A DNA stretch of 60,650 bases from Clostridia bacterium (GCA_024404145.1 JAKSQK010000008.1:1-60650), one strand, 5' to 3'; positions 24,898 to 33,585 are shown, numbered from the stretch's first letter. The notes: generated by a model not told the origin, from the letters alone. Made by a program: numbers and translations.

Positions 24898-25612
24898 CTC
24901 GCGCCTCCTTTTCCAGGCGGAGCATCATCTGCTCCAGTGTTTCACCGCTTTTTCCAAGCCGATCGCAAAAATTCTGCTTGGTATCGGATAAGACGATTTG
25001 ACCGTTTCGGATATAAACGATATGATCCGCACATTTTTCAAGATCGGATGTAATATGCGTGGAAAAGAATATTGCCACACCATGCTCTTTCAGCATCCCG
25101 AACAGATCCGTAAGTTCGTCACGGGAAAACGGATCCAAACCGCTGGTCGGTTCATCCAAAATCAATATTTCGGCATGGTGTGAAAGTGCCAGCAGCAAAT
25201 TGCATTTCACTTTCATTCCCTCGGACAATTCGCAGAGCGCTTTATTTTCATTCAGGGAAAACAAACGTACATATTTTTTATAGGCAGCATCGTCCCAGTT
25301 CTGATAAAAGGATTTGGTGACAGCTGCAATATCACGCAGTTTTTTCTTTTGATAGTAGTTTACTGCGCCGGCAGAAAAACCGATCCTTTGCTTGATAAGA
25401 CATTCATTCCCGATGAGAGGCATACCGAAATAAAAGATTTCGCCTTTTGACGGGTGAACAATATTCAGCATGGATTTTATCGTCGTAGTCTTGCCTGCGC
25501 CGTTTCTGCCGATAAAACCGGTAATCGTTCCGGGTTCCAGCGAAAAAGATAAATCGCGCAGCAAAAAAGACGGGTATTCCTTATATAGATGGCGCACTTC
25601 ACAAACACTCAT
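24878..25612 (-). CDS. ABC transporter ATP-binding protein
   Basis: The 244-residue ATPase has Walker A GRNGAGKTTT (about 36-45), signature LSEGMKVK, Walker B ILILDEPTSGLDP and the switch histidine in FFSTHITSD. The signature is LSEGM rather than LSGGQ, as usual for the YtrB/GntR-linked exporter ATPases. It works with the overlapping permease gene downstream. The start overlaps the AbrB-like gene's stop by four bases. Confidence 0.93.
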   Translation of the reverse strand: MSVCEVRHLYKEYPSFLLRDLSFSLEPGTITGFIGRNGAGKTTTIKSMLNIVHPSKGEIFYFGMPLIGNECLIKQRIGFSAGAVNYYQKKKLRDIAAVTKSFYQNWDDAAYKKYVRLFSLNENKALCELSEGMKVKCNLLLALSHHAEILILDEPTSGLDPFSRDELTDLFGMLKEHGVAIFFSTHITSDLEKCADHIVYIRNGQIVLSDTKQNFCDRLGKSGETLEQMMLRLEKEARDDEADL

Positions 25613-25827
25613 TTGTTGTCACCTCCGAATATGCGCTCACCGAGAAGCTCAAATTCTGACTTTGGTGGAATGGCGATTCCCAATTGCTCATCGCCGAGAA
25701 GAAGCAAGGTATCTCCGGGTTTGATGCCGAAAAGCTCTCTTGCCTGTTTGGGAATGACGATTTGTCCTTTTTCTCCCACAGTGGCTGTCCATGCGTATTT
25801 TCCCCGAGGTGTTGTATTGCCTTCCAT
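25609..25827 (-). CDS. AbrB/MazE/SpoVT-type transcription regulator
   Basis: The 72-residue protein carries a swapped-hairpin DNA-binding domain: ATVGEKGQIVIPKQARELFG followed by IKPGDTLLLLGDE. ABC exporter operons headed by this kind of regulator occur in many Clostridia and are usually self-controlled. The palindrome at 25841-25875 lies on its promoter. RBS AAGGAG precedes ATG 25827. It is the first gene of the operon. Confidence 0.9.
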   Translation of the reverse strand: MEGNTTPRGKYAWTATVGEKGQIVIPKQARELFGIKPGDTLLLLGDEQLGIAIPPKSEFELLGERIFGGDNK

Positions 25828-25840
25828 GTCTTTCTCCTTA

Positions 25841-25894
25841 TTGTAGTATGATTAGTTATACAAATTATACTACAACAAAGGACTATATGTCAAG
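25841..25894 (-). promoter_or_regulatory. promoter and overlapping palindromic operator of the AbrB-ABC operon
   Basis: On the minus strand TTGACA (25889-25894), 18 bases and TATAAT (25865-25870). A palindrome with 13-base arms (25841-25853 and 25863-25875, one mismatch; core GTAGTAT...ATACTAC) covers the -10 and start point. A protein bound there would block transcription, which points to autoregulation by the AbrB-like protein. Confidence 0.75.
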
Positions 25895-26120
25895 AAGATA
25901 TTCTAAACCCGCATTAGTCATGGAATGTTTCTGTTATACCGAAGCATTCAAATCCCCCCGCGCAGTCGATTGCCAAGTTCTTTGCAGAGCTAAAAACCGC
26001 AAAAAGTACACTTCGTTTTTCAGCCGTTTTTCGGCGCTGAAAACGAAAAAATGGGCTCCGGGACAGCCGGGAAAGCCATCTCGAAGCCCGTATTACCTCA
26101 TTTTTTGCGATGTTTGCCCA
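25895..26120. other. intergenic stretch, no gene recognised
   Basis: Between the operon promoter and the mini-hairpin array I see no gene with an RBS. A minus-strand open frame (25914-26135) has no recognisable domain or RBS. A hairpin CAGCCG/CGGCGCTG lies near 26020-26042. The 17 bases at 25936-25952 recur exactly, inverted, at 22010-22026 in the leader of the site-2 protease gene. Confidence 0.5.
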
Positions 26121-26200
26121 TGTGCCGTCAGGCACACATCATTGCCGAAGGCAACATCATACCCGCAGGGTGCATCATTTGCCGAAGGCAAACATCATTC
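26121..26200. repeat. tandem mini-hairpin array with ATCAT linkers
   Basis: Four small hairpins in a row: TGTGCC-GTCA-GGCACA (26121-26136), TTGCC-GAA-GGCAA (26142-26154), ACCC-GCA-GGGT (26161-26171) and TTTGCC-GAA-GGCAAA (26178-26192). Each is followed by CATCAT. The stems differ while the linkers are constant, with a period of about 18-19 bases. Confidence 0.8.
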
Positions 26201-26240
26201 AAAAAAGCCCCTTTTGTCGATAGACAAAAGAGACTTTTTT
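26201..26240 (-). terminator. terminator of tRNA-Arg
   Basis: On the minus strand, right after the tRNA CCA end, a 15-bp stem (AAGTCTCTTTTGTC/GACAAAAGGGGCTT, wobbles) with loop TATC is followed by TTTTT. Confidence 0.8.
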
Positions 26241-26242
26241 GT

Positions 26243-26319
26243 TGGCCCGCCCGAAGGGATTCGAACCCCCGTTCTTCAGAATCGGAATCTGCTGCGTTAT
26301 CCAGCTGCGCCACGGGCGG
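26243..26319 (-). tRNA. tRNA-Arg (anticodon CCG)
   Basis: A 77-base tRNA with encoded CCA. The acceptor stem is CCGCCCG/CGGGCGG, the T-loop TTCGAAT, and the anticodon loop TTCCGAT gives CCG, reading the arginine codon CGG. The accessory region ends within a few bases of its 3' end; tRNA 3' ends are common landing sites of mobile DNA, but no copy of the tRNA end is found on the other side. Confidence 0.95.
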
Positions 26320-26357
26320 AAATATTAAGCACGGGTATAGCCCGTGCTTTTTTTCTA

Positions 26358-27371
26358 TTATTCGGTATATCCTTTTGGATTTCCGCTTTGCCAACGCCAT
26401 GTATCTTCGCACATTTCGTCAATACTTAAAGCAGCAGTCCATCCGAGAAGTTCCTTTGCTTTTGAAGCTTCGGCATAAACTTCGTCAGGGTCGCCGGGAC
26501 GGCGTGGGTCTATTACATACGGAATGTCAACTCCCGATGCTTTTACAAACGCATCACGAAGCTGTAAAACGCTTGTTCCGTTGCCTGTTCCGAGGTTTAT
26601 TGCTTCGCAACCATTTGTTTTAAGAACATAATCCACCGCCTTAACATGGCCCTTTGCCAAATCAACAACATGAATATAATCTCTTACACCCGTTCCGTCA
26701 ACCGTATTATAATCGTTGCCGAAAACATGGAGTTTTTCGAGTTTTCCAACCGCAACCTGAGCAATATAAGGCATAAGATTATTTGGAATACCCTTCGGGT
26801 CTTCGCCGATGATTCCCGATTTATGGGCGCCTATCGGATTAAAATAACGAAGAAGCGCAACCGACCATTCATTATCCGAAACATAAAGGTCTTTAAGGAT
26901 TTCCTCAATAAAAAGTTTCGTTCTGCCGTAAGGATTTATAGCACCCGTCGGCATACCCTCTTTAAGCGGCATTTCTTTTGCAACGCCGTAAACCGTTGCC
27001 GAAGAAGAAAAAACAATCTTCTTAACGCCAAACTCGTTCATAACATCTATTAAAACAAGGGTACTGTCAATATTATTTGAATAGTACATCATCGGCTTTT
27101 TAACCGACTCGCCGACCGCTTTAAGACCGGCAAAATGAATAACCGCTTCAATATCATTTTCGCTAAAAATCTTTTTTAAGGCAGATTTATCCCGAACATC
27201 ATTTTCATAGAATTTAACCTTTTTGCCCGTTATCTTTTCAACACGGTTAAGCGACTCTTTCGAGCTGTTATCAAGATTATCAACAACTACAACATCATAT
27301 CCTGCATCAAGCATTTCTACGCAGGTATGACTTCCGATATATCCGGCACCGCCGGTTACCAATACTGACAT
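26358..27371 (-). CDS. galE: UDP-glucose 4-epimerase
   Basis: The enzyme interconverts UDP-galactose and UDP-glucose in the Leloir pathway. The NAD-binding GGAGYIGSH (about 7-15), the catalytic S/T region VFSSSATVYG and the YxxxK motif YGRTK are intact, and RYFNPIGAH and DYIHVVDLAKGH follow. The 337 residues are the normal length. It is unlinked to galK and galT. Confidence 0.97.
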   Translation of the reverse strand: MSVLVTGGAGYIGSHTCVEMLDAGYDVVVVDNLDNSSKESLNRVEKITGKKVKFYENDVRDKSALKKIFSENDIEAVIHFAGLKAVGESVKKPMMYYSNNIDSTLVLIDVMNEFGVKKIVFSSSATVYGVAKEMPLKEGMPTGAINPYGRTKLFIEEILKDLYVSDNEWSVALLRYFNPIGAHKSGIIGEDPKGIPNNLMPYIAQVAVGKLEKLHVFGNDYNTVDGTGVRDYIHVVDLAKGHVKAVDYVLKTNGCEAINLGTGNGTSVLQLRDAFVKASGVDIPYVIDPRRPGDPDEVYAEASKAKELLGWTAALSIDEMCEDTWRWQSGNPKGYTE

Positions 27372-27389
27372 TTTTTACATCTCCGATTT

Positions 27390-27518
27390 TTATTCTTCAT
27401 CAAAGCGGTTGCAAATATAATATTCCTTTTTTGCAAGCTTATCAAAAACGGCAAGGGCGCCGACGGCACCTATAAAAACCGAGGCGATAACGCCGATAAA
27501 CTTCAAAAACGCTTTCAT
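27390..27518 (-). CDS. small membrane protein, 42 residues
   Basis: The short frame starts ATG with AAAGGTGG about nine bases upstream. It encodes a protein beginning MKAFLKFIGVIASVFIGAVG, with one transmembrane helix (about 4-25), then AVFDKLAKKEYYICNRFDEE. The stop is 18 bases before the galE start, so it may be co-transcribed with galE. The good RBS, codon use like its neighbours and amphipathic layout support a real gene; the function is unknown. Confidence 0.6.
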   Translation of the reverse strand: MKAFLKFIGVIASVFIGAVGALAVFDKLAKKEYYICNRFDEE

Positions 27519-27566
27519 AAATTAAACCACCTTTTATTTTACCCTTATATAATATCATTTTACCGT

Positions 27567-28064
27567 TTATTTTACAACAGTTATTTTTTCGAATTGCACC
27601 TTAAAACTCGGTTTGCCTATATCAATACTGACAGGCAACCCCGACGGTGAAATCAAAGCGCTGTATCCCGATTTGCCGACACTTCCTTCAATAAAATAAT
27701 TTTTATCGCTTTTCTGCGCCGTTTTTCCGTTTAGGTCGGAAATAACCGCCCTTATAATATTCACTACATTATTACCGCAAAAATCCCCCTGTGATTTATC
27801 GGTTTTTATTCCCTTATAACCTATAAAAACCCTTTCGTTTTCGAATGTATAATTTATTCCTTTTAGTTCTTCGGGGCTTTCCACAAAAACATCGATTTTT
27901 GATAAATCCTTGTTTGTTTCAAATCTGAAAAGATAGTTTTCTTTATCGGTTAAAGCAACCGCATTAAACCTCAAACCTCCTAAAACGACCTCAACATTAT
28001 TGTTTGCGGCACAACCGCAGATAAAAAAGCAAAAAAGCAACGGGATAATCAGTAACTTTTTCAA
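27567..28064 (-). CDS. lipoprotein of unknown function
   Basis: The 165-residue protein has a lipoprotein signal LLIIPLLFCFFICGC with the lipobox cysteine at about 18, so it would be tethered to the outer face of the membrane. The mature part is beta-rich with no recognised domain. The start is TTG 28064, seven bases after GAGG. It follows nnrD by 16 bases, so it is in the same run. Confidence 0.7.
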   Translation of the reverse strand: MKKLLIIPLLFCFFICGCAANNNVEVVLGGLRFNAVALTDKENYLFRFETNKDLSKIDVFVESPEELKGINYTFENERVFIGYKGIKTDKSQGDFCGNNVVNIIRAVISDLNGKTAQKSDKNYFIEGSVGKSGYSALISPSGLPVSIDIGKPSFKVQFEKITVVK

Positions 28065-28080
28065 AAAATCGCCTCGAAAC

Positions 28081-29535
28081 TTAAATTGTTTTAAGCTCTG
28101 AGATTATATCGCTCGGCAAAATTCCTTCAAGGTTGTATTTTTTTGCCAACCTATCGGCGGCATAGCCATGAAGAAAAACAGAGTTTTTCGCCGCTTCAAA
28201 CGGGGCCTCGCCCATAGCAAGACGCGCCGTTATCATACCTGCCAAAACATCTCCGCTTCCGCCGGTTGCAAGTCCCGCATTTCCGGTCATATTAAATACA
28301 ACTTCACCTTTTTCGGAAGCAATTACGGTATTTGCGCCCTTTAATACTACAACCGAGCCGGTATTTACAGCGACTCTTTTTGCGATATCAATACGGTTTT
28401 CAGAAACCTCTTCTACCGAAATTTTGCAAAGTCTTGCCATTTCCTTCGGGTGCGGAGTTATAACCTTTTGAGCTTTGATTTTCTTTAACAATTCTATGTC
28501 CGAAGCTATGGCATTTATGCCATCGGCATCAATAACCGTAGGCACGGTTGTATATTCGAGCGCTCTTTTAACAAGCGAAACCGACTCCTCACCGTTTCCG
28601 AGTCCGCAACCGACAAGCATAGCATTGCAATTCTCAATTTCTTTCAATAACTGACTATTTCGAATAATGGGTGTTCCGCCGAAATCCGTTTCCGACGGAA
28701 TCGTAACTGCCTCGGGAACTGCCGAGCAAAATGCTGCATAGTTTTTATCGCATACAAAGTTTTTAACTATGCCGACACCGCTTACAAGCGCCGCACGAGA
28801 CGAAAGAACAGCGGCACCGCACATTCCGTAACTTCCCGTTATCATCAAAGCCGTTCCGAAACTACCCTTATGAGAATTTTTTGCTCTTTTTTTCTTTGGG
28901 GGCATATCGGTTGTCAGATAAGCATATTCCCTTTCTTCTACACCAATATCAACAACCTCAACCTCTCCGCAAAATTCGGAAGTTTTAGGCAAAACAAAAC
29001 AAAGTTTAAGCGCAATAAAGGTAAGAGTCAGGTCTGCCGAAAAACAGTTTGCGGCGAAGTTGCCGTCTGCCGAAACTCCGCTCGGAACATCAAGCGCTAC
29101 CTTGAAAGCCGAGCAAGAATTCATTTTATCTATTATCTCGGCTTGTTCATTTTCAATTGGCCTGTTAAGACCGATACCGTACAATGCGTCGATTAAAAAA
29201 TCGCATTTTTGCGGAATTTCGTGCCTTATTTCTATGTCTTTTGCAAAATAGGAAAACTCGTTTGCAGGGCTCGAAACGGGAATACCGTTAGGAAAAACAA
29301 CGCAAACTTTATGTCCTTTATCTTTTAAAAGTTTTGCAAGTACCAAACCGTCGCCGCCGTTATTTCCGCTTCCGCAAACAATGCAGATATCCGAAATTTC
29401 GGTAATAATATTTCGGCTTAAAAACTCCAACGACTTACGGGCGGCATTTTGCATTAAATCGGCAAAAGAAAAGATGCCGCTTTCAACGGCATCCTGCTCT
29501 GCCGTCCTTATTTGCGAAACTGTAAGTATCTTCAT
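28081..29535 (-). CDS. nnrD: bifunctional NAD(P)H-hydrate epimerase / ADP-dependent dehydratase
   Basis: The 484-residue fusion repairs hydrated NAD(P)H. The N-terminal YjeF_N epimerase domain (about 1-205) shows CGSGNNGGDGLVLA and DALYGIGLNRP; the C-terminal ADP-dependent dehydratase (about 220-480) shows KSHKGSFGTALMITGS, ITPHPKEMARL and NAGLATGGSGDVLAGMI. The fused form is usual in bacteria (NnrD/NnrE). The upstream neighbour is a DUF6106 protein, 17 bases away. Confidence 0.95.
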   Translation of the reverse strand: MKILTVSQIRTAEQDAVESGIFSFADLMQNAARKSLEFLSRNIITEISDICIVCGSGNNGGDGLVLAKLLKDKGHKVCVVFPNGIPVSSPANEFSYFAKDIEIRHEIPQKCDFLIDALYGIGLNRPIENEQAEIIDKMNSCSAFKVALDVPSGVSADGNFAANCFSADLTLTFIALKLCFVLPKTSEFCGEVEVVDIGVEEREYAYLTTDMPPKKKRAKNSHKGSFGTALMITGSYGMCGAAVLSSRAALVSGVGIVKNFVCDKNYAAFCSAVPEAVTIPSETDFGGTPIIRNSQLLKEIENCNAMLVGCGLGNGEESVSLVKRALEYTTVPTVIDADGINAIASDIELLKKIKAQKVITPHPKEMARLCKISVEEVSENRIDIAKRVAVNTGSVVVLKGANTVIASEKGEVVFNMTGNAGLATGGSGDVLAGMITARLAMGEAPFEAAKNSVFLHGYAADRLAKKYNLEGILPSDIISELKTI

Positions 29536-29552
29536 GACGACCTTTTTTCTCC

Positions 29553-30065
29553 TTATTTGAAAGCCGAATTTGCAATAAATCTCGGCAATGTTTTTAATAT
29601 TCCCTCTTTAATTCTGTCGTCGGGAGCAAAAACGAGAACTTGTTTTTCTTTTCCGTTTTTAACCGCAAGTAAACAGTAGGCATTTTTATCGGTTTTGTTG
29701 CAACCGAAAACGGTTTTTTGCGCACCGGAAGGCAATTTTTTATTAGAATCATATTTTTCTATCGACTCGACTTCGGGTATCTCAATGCTCATAACCCTTT
29801 TTCTGCTGCTTTTTGCCGTAATTTTATCAATATCAAGCGAGGTATTTGTTACGATATATTCATATTCGATAAAAAGTTTTTTCGAAAGTTGATATGCTCC
29901 GTAAAAAATCAAACCCGAAACCGTAATGGCAAAAATAAGAAGTCTTGCAAGAAAAGCAAATGCCACATAACTTAAAAAAAGCGATAAAATCCAAATTCCG
30001 ATTAAACAAAAATAATCTTTGGCTGTCTTTTTTATGGGAACTATTTGTTCGAAAAATGTATCCAT
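29553..30065 (-). CDS. DUF6106-like membrane protein
   Basis: A 170-residue protein with two N-terminal transmembrane helices (about 20-62) and a C-terminal soluble domain with YEYIVTNTSLDIDKI and VESIEKYD, a pattern like the DUF6106 family of Clostridia. It is PH-like in outline (short strands plus final helix). The function is unknown. RBS AAGGAG precedes ATG. Confidence 0.6.
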   Translation of the reverse strand: MDTFFEQIVPIKKTAKDYFCLIGIWILSLFLSYVAFAFLARLLIFAITVSGLIFYGAYQLSKKLFIEYEYIVTNTSLDIDKITAKSSRKRVMSIEIPEVESIEKYDSNKKLPSGAQKTVFGCNKTDKNAYCLLAVKNGKEKQVLVFAPDDRIKEGILKTLPRFIANSAFK

Positions 30066-30075
30066 CTTATTCTCC

Positions 30076-31440
30076 TTATGTTCCTAAAATCATAGCGGCG
30101 AAGCTGAAATAAATCATCAAAGAAATTGCATCTACAACGGTTGTAATAAGCGGACTTGCCATAACGGCAGGGTCAAAACCTATTTTCTTTGCAATAATGG
30201 GCAAACTGCAACCGACAATTTTTGCAACGATAACCGTACAAAACAGTGTTGAACATACAACCGCAATTTCAAGAAGCGGTTTCCCGTCGCCCTTAAAGGT
30301 TCCGAGAAGCCAGTAATCAACAAGCAAAAGTTTTCCTAAATTTACAATGGCAAGTACGGCGCTGCAACAAAAAGCAACCCTTATTTCTTTCCATAAAACC
30401 TTTAAAATATCGGAAAACTCGATATCTCCGAGAGAAATACTGCGGATTACGGTAACCGATGCCTGAGAACCGCTGTTACCACCGGTATCCATAAGCATCG
30501 GGATAAATGCAATAAGACCGGCAAAAACTGTCAGTTTATCCTCGAATTTGCTTATTATCGCTCCCGTAAAGGTTGCTGAAATCATAAGCAGGAGAAGCCA
30601 CGGAATTCTTGCCTTAAATGTTTCGAAAATGCCGGTTTTGAAATAACTGTGTTCACTCGGCAAAATAGCCGCCATTTTTTCGATATCTTCGGTAACTTCC
30701 TCTTTCATTACATCGATGGCGTCATCGACCGTAACAATTCCGACAAGGCGGTTTTCAAGGTCAACGACCGGCATAGCCAAGAGGTCGTATTTTTCAAAAT
30801 CCATCGCAACCTGCTCTTTATCTTCGAGCGTATTAACGGAAATAACATTTTCGTCCATTATGTTGGACAAAACCTCATCTTTTGGATTCAAAAGCAAATC
30901 CTTAATCGAAACAATGCCGAGCAAATGACGGCTTCGGTCGGTAACATAACAGGCATAAATTGTTTCGGTATCAAAGCCGATTTTTCTGATTCTGTCAAAA
31001 GCCGCATCTACCGTCATATCTTTTTTAAGGTCGATATACTCGGTAGTCATAATGCTTCCGGCGCTGTCATCGGGATAGGCAAGAAGTTGATTTATCATGC
31101 GCCTTGTATTCGCATCGGTCTGTTTTAAGATACGCTTGGCGACCGTAGCGGGCATTTCATCGATAATATCAACGGTATCATCCATGAAAAGCTCGTCCAT
31201 AACTTCTCTCAGTTCTTTATCGCTGAATGCTTCAATAAGTAACTGTTGCATATCGGAATCCATCTCAACGAAAACTTCGGCGGCAAGTTCCTTAGGCAAA
31301 ATGCGAAATACGACCAAAAGGTCTTTTTCGTCGATTTCTTCGAAAATCTGCGCTATATCTGCGGCGTTCATCTCGGAAAGCATTGTTTTTAATTCGCCGA
31401 ATTTTCTTAATTCGATAAGTTCTAAGATTTTTTCTTCCAT
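30076..31440 (-). CDS. mgtE: magnesium transporter MgtE
   Basis: A 454-residue MgtE channel. The superhelical N domain (about 1-125) and two CBS domains (about 130-250) form the Mg2+-sensing cytoplasmic gate, followed by five transmembrane helices with the pore motif MLMDTGGNSGSQAS and the conserved FDPAVMASPLITTVVD. ATG 31440 has AAGGAGG eight bases upstream; a TTG seven codons earlier lies in front of that RBS. No M-box riboswitch is present upstream. Confidence 0.95.
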   Translation of the reverse strand: MEEKILELIELRKFGELKTMLSEMNAADIAQIFEEIDEKDLLVVFRILPKELAAEVFVEMDSDMQQLLIEAFSDKELREVMDELFMDDTVDIIDEMPATVAKRILKQTDANTRRMINQLLAYPDDSAGSIMTTEYIDLKKDMTVDAAFDRIRKIGFDTETIYACYVTDRSRHLLGIVSIKDLLLNPKDEVLSNIMDENVISVNTLEDKEQVAMDFEKYDLLAMPVVDLENRLVGIVTVDDAIDVMKEEVTEDIEKMAAILPSEHSYFKTGIFETFKARIPWLLLLMISATFTGAIISKFEDKLTVFAGLIAFIPMLMDTGGNSGSQASVTVIRSISLGDIEFSDILKVLWKEIRVAFCCSAVLAIVNLGKLLLVDYWLLGTFKGDGKPLLEIAVVCSTLFCTVIVAKIVGCSLPIIAKKIGFDPAVMASPLITTVVDAISLMIYFSFAAMILGT

Positions 31441-31463
31441 CCGTTTTTCCTCCTTCTTCAAGT

Positions 31464-31495
31464 GGTAAAAACCCCGTCTGTTTTCGACGAGGTTT
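31464..31495 (-). terminator. terminator of the TraX-like gene
   Basis: On the minus strand a 10-bp stem AAACCTCGTC/GACGGGGTTT (one wobble) with a seven-base loop, then TTTTT. It lies between the TraX-like stop and the mgtE RBS. Confidence 0.8.
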
Positions 31496-31549
31496 AGTTG
31501 TAGTATATCATAGGTGGTTTATGCTTCTTTGCCGACGATTATGCAACCT

Positions 31550-32281
31550 CTAAACAAAATACTTTTTTCTTAAATATCCGAGAATTAAAAGATGAACGGG
31601 ATAAAATGCATAAAAAGCATATTTAAGATATTTTGATTTTATAAATCCTCTTTTGCCGTTATAAAGACTTATAAGAAGATATGCGGGGGTTGTTTTAATC
31701 GACGAACTTGATATACCGATTCCTACGGCAAATCTGAGTATTCTTTGGTTTCTGAGATAATAAAGCACCATAATAAGCGCTACTCCTCTTATTCCGTAAT
31801 CGGCGGAAAAGCAGTATGCTACCAAAAGCAACACAAAAAGCGATAGTATCTGCACCGGCTTATTATCCTTGAATTTTTCAAAAAAGCATATTCCGAGATA
31901 ACCGAAAAAAAGCGTAAAATAAACATTTTGCGAACCGTATCTGAAAGTTAATGTATGAACATAATTCCACGGTATTTCGGAAACAAGCGCAAAGATAAGC
32001 AGATTTCTGCCGTACTTGAATTTGTTTCTTGTATGAATATATCCTTCGGTTATCAAAAAGGCATAAATCGGGAAAGCAGTTCTTCCTATAAGACGGCATA
32101 CGGCGCATAAAGTAATGTTTCTCCCGAGCAAACTTAATATCACCTGTTGCTCTGACGGAACTGACGAAAGAATATATGCGCCGATATGGTCAATAAGCAT
32201 GGTAAAAACGGCTATGAGTTTTAGAGTACTGCCGCTTATAATCTTATACCTTTGGAATCTCAAATCCTTATTTTTTTCCAT
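31550..32281 (-). CDS. TraX family membrane protein
   Basis: The 243-residue protein has about eight hydrophobic segments. The motif LIAVFTMLIDHIGA (His in a first helix), RLIGRTAFPIYAFLITEGY, SEIPWNYV and FYPVHLLILG match the TraX family. F-plasmid TraX acetylates pilin; chromosomal homologues in Firmicutes are believed to be membrane acyltransferases of unknown substrate. ATG 32281 lies five bases after the glyA stop and has a weak RBS, so coupling to glyA is likely. Confidence 0.85.
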   Translation of the reverse strand: MEKNKDLRFQRYKIISGSTLKLIAVFTMLIDHIGAYILSSVPSEQQVILSLLGRNITLCAVCRLIGRTAFPIYAFLITEGYIHTRNKFKYGRNLLIFALVSEIPWNYVHTLTFRYGSQNVYFTLFFGYLGICFFEKFKDNKPVQILSLFVLLLVAYCFSADYGIRGVALIMVLYYLRNQRILRFAVGIGISSSSIKTTPAYLLISLYNGKRGFIKSKYLKYAFYAFYPVHLLILGYLRKKYFV

Positions 32282-32285
32282 TTTA

Positions 32286-33521
32286 TCAGTATATCGGGAA
32301 TTTGGCGCAAAGGTCTGCAACTTCTTCTGAAACTCTTTGCTTATTGCCGTCAAAATCCTCTATGATATCAGCTATCATATCGCCGATAATAATCATTTCG
32401 TTTTCCTTAAATCCTCTGGAAGTTACAGCAGGAGTTCCTATTCGCAAACCGCTTGTAACAAACGGGCTTAACGGTTCGCCCGGAATGGTATTTTTATTGG
32501 CAGTTATATGAACTTCATCTAAACGGGTTTCAAGTTCTTTTCCTGTTACATTGCATTTTGTAAGTTTAAGAAGCATAAGATGATTATCCGTTCCTCCGGC
32601 AACGATATCTATGCCTCTTTCAATAAGTTTACCGCAAAGAACCGAAGCATTTTTAACGATTTGCTGTTGATATATCTTAAATTCATCGGTAAGCGCCTCG
32701 CCTAATGCTACGGCCTTTGCCGCAATAATATGCATAAGCGGACCGCCCTGAGTTCCGGGGAAAATCGCTTTGTCTATTTTCTTTGCCAATTCTTCCTTGC
32801 AAAGAATCATACCGCCTCTCGGTCCCCTTAAAGTTTTATGGGTAGTTGTTGTAACAACATCGGCATACGGAACGGGAGAGGGATGAAGACCGGCAGCAAC
32901 AAGACCTGCGATATGCGCCATATCTACCATTAAATATGCGCCGACCTCATCGGCAATTTCACGGCATTTTTTGAAATCAATAATCCTTGAATATGCACTG
33001 GCACCGGCAATAATCATTTTCGGCTTATTTTTTATGGCGATTTCTCTCATATTTTCATAATCAATTTGTTCTGTTATGGGGTTAACGCCATAAGGAACTA
33101 TATTAAAATAGTTGCCCGAAATGTTGGCGGGAGAGCCATGAGATAAATGACCGCCCTCGCTTAAATTCATACCCATAACCGTATCGCCCGGTTTCAAAAG
33201 CGCATAAAATACGGCAAGATTTGCATTGGCGCCGCTATGCGGCTGAACATTTGCATGTTCGGCACCGAAAAGTTTTTTTGCCCTCTGCCTTGCAGTTTCT
33301 TCCACTTCGTCAACATAAACGCAACCGCCGTAATATCTCTTGGAGGGATATCCTTCCGCATATTTGTTTGTAAGAACACCACCCGCTGCAAGTAAAACGG
33401 CTTTGGAAACAATGTTTTCCGAAGCAATAAGTTCTATATTTCCTCTCTGTCTTTTCAATTCACGCTCACAAGAAGCAGCAACTTCGCTATCGTATTTTGA
33501 AAGTTCTTCAAAAAAATTCAT
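32286..33521 (-). CDS. glyA: serine hydroxymethyltransferase
   Basis: The 411-residue PLP enzyme converts serine and tetrahydrofolate to glycine and methylene-tetrahydrofolate. Family motifs are [29 protein letters not shown], the PLP-lysine [14 protein letters not shown] and [13 protein letters not shown] 33521 has GAGGTG six bases upstream; a GTG three codons earlier lies within that RBS. A promoter is at 33557. The TraX-like gene follows. Confidence 0.97.
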   Translation of the reverse strand: MNFFEELSKYDSEVAASCERELKRQRGNIELIASENIVSKAVLLAAGGVLTNKYAEGYPSKRYYGGCVYVDEVEETARQRAKKLFGAEHANVQPHSGANANLAVFYALLKPGDTVMGMNLSEGGHLSHGSPANISGNYFNIVPYGVNPITEQIDYENMREIAIKNKPKMIIAGASAYSRIIDFKKCREIADEVGAYLMVDMAHIAGLVAAGLHPSPVPYADVVTTTTHKTLRGPRGGMILCKEELAKKIDKAIFPGTQGGPLMHIIAAKAVALGEALTDEFKIYQQQIVKNASVLCGKLIERGIDIVAGGTDNHLMLLKLTKCNVTGKELETRLDEVHITANKNTIPGEPLSPFVTSGLRIGTPAVTSRGFKENEMIIIGDMIADIIEDFDGNKQRVSEEVADLCAKFPIY

Positions 33522-33556
33522 AAAAGGCACCTCGCAACTGTTTATAATTATCTATT

Positions 33557-33585
33557 AGTATAACATAAAAGTACTATTATGTAAA
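33557..33585 (-). promoter_or_regulatory. promoter of glyA
   Basis: TTTACA, 17 bases, TATACT on the minus strand, about 36 bases before the start codon. Confidence 0.55.

Noticed and set aside
25914..26135. Remnant protein gene on the minus strand between the AbrB promoter and the mini-hairpins
   Set aside because: No RBS, no recognisable domain, and the end overlaps the repeat array; I treat it as non-coding.
26121..26200. Small CRISPR array
   Set aside because: Repeats are self-complementary but not identical, the period is only 18-19 bases, and no cas gene is nearby.
26243..26319. att site duplication of the tRNA-Arg 3' end at the left edge of the island
   Set aside because: No copy of the tRNA 3' sequence is seen in 23980-24240, and no integrase is present.
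26051..26623. Long plus-strand open frames across tRNA-Arg and galE
   Set aside because: They are antisense to tRNA-Arg, the terminator and galE and have no RBS or recognisable domains.
31441..31549. M-box magnesium riboswitch before mgtE
   Set aside because: Only a terminator of the previous gene and an RBS fit in this short space; no M-box consensus is visible.
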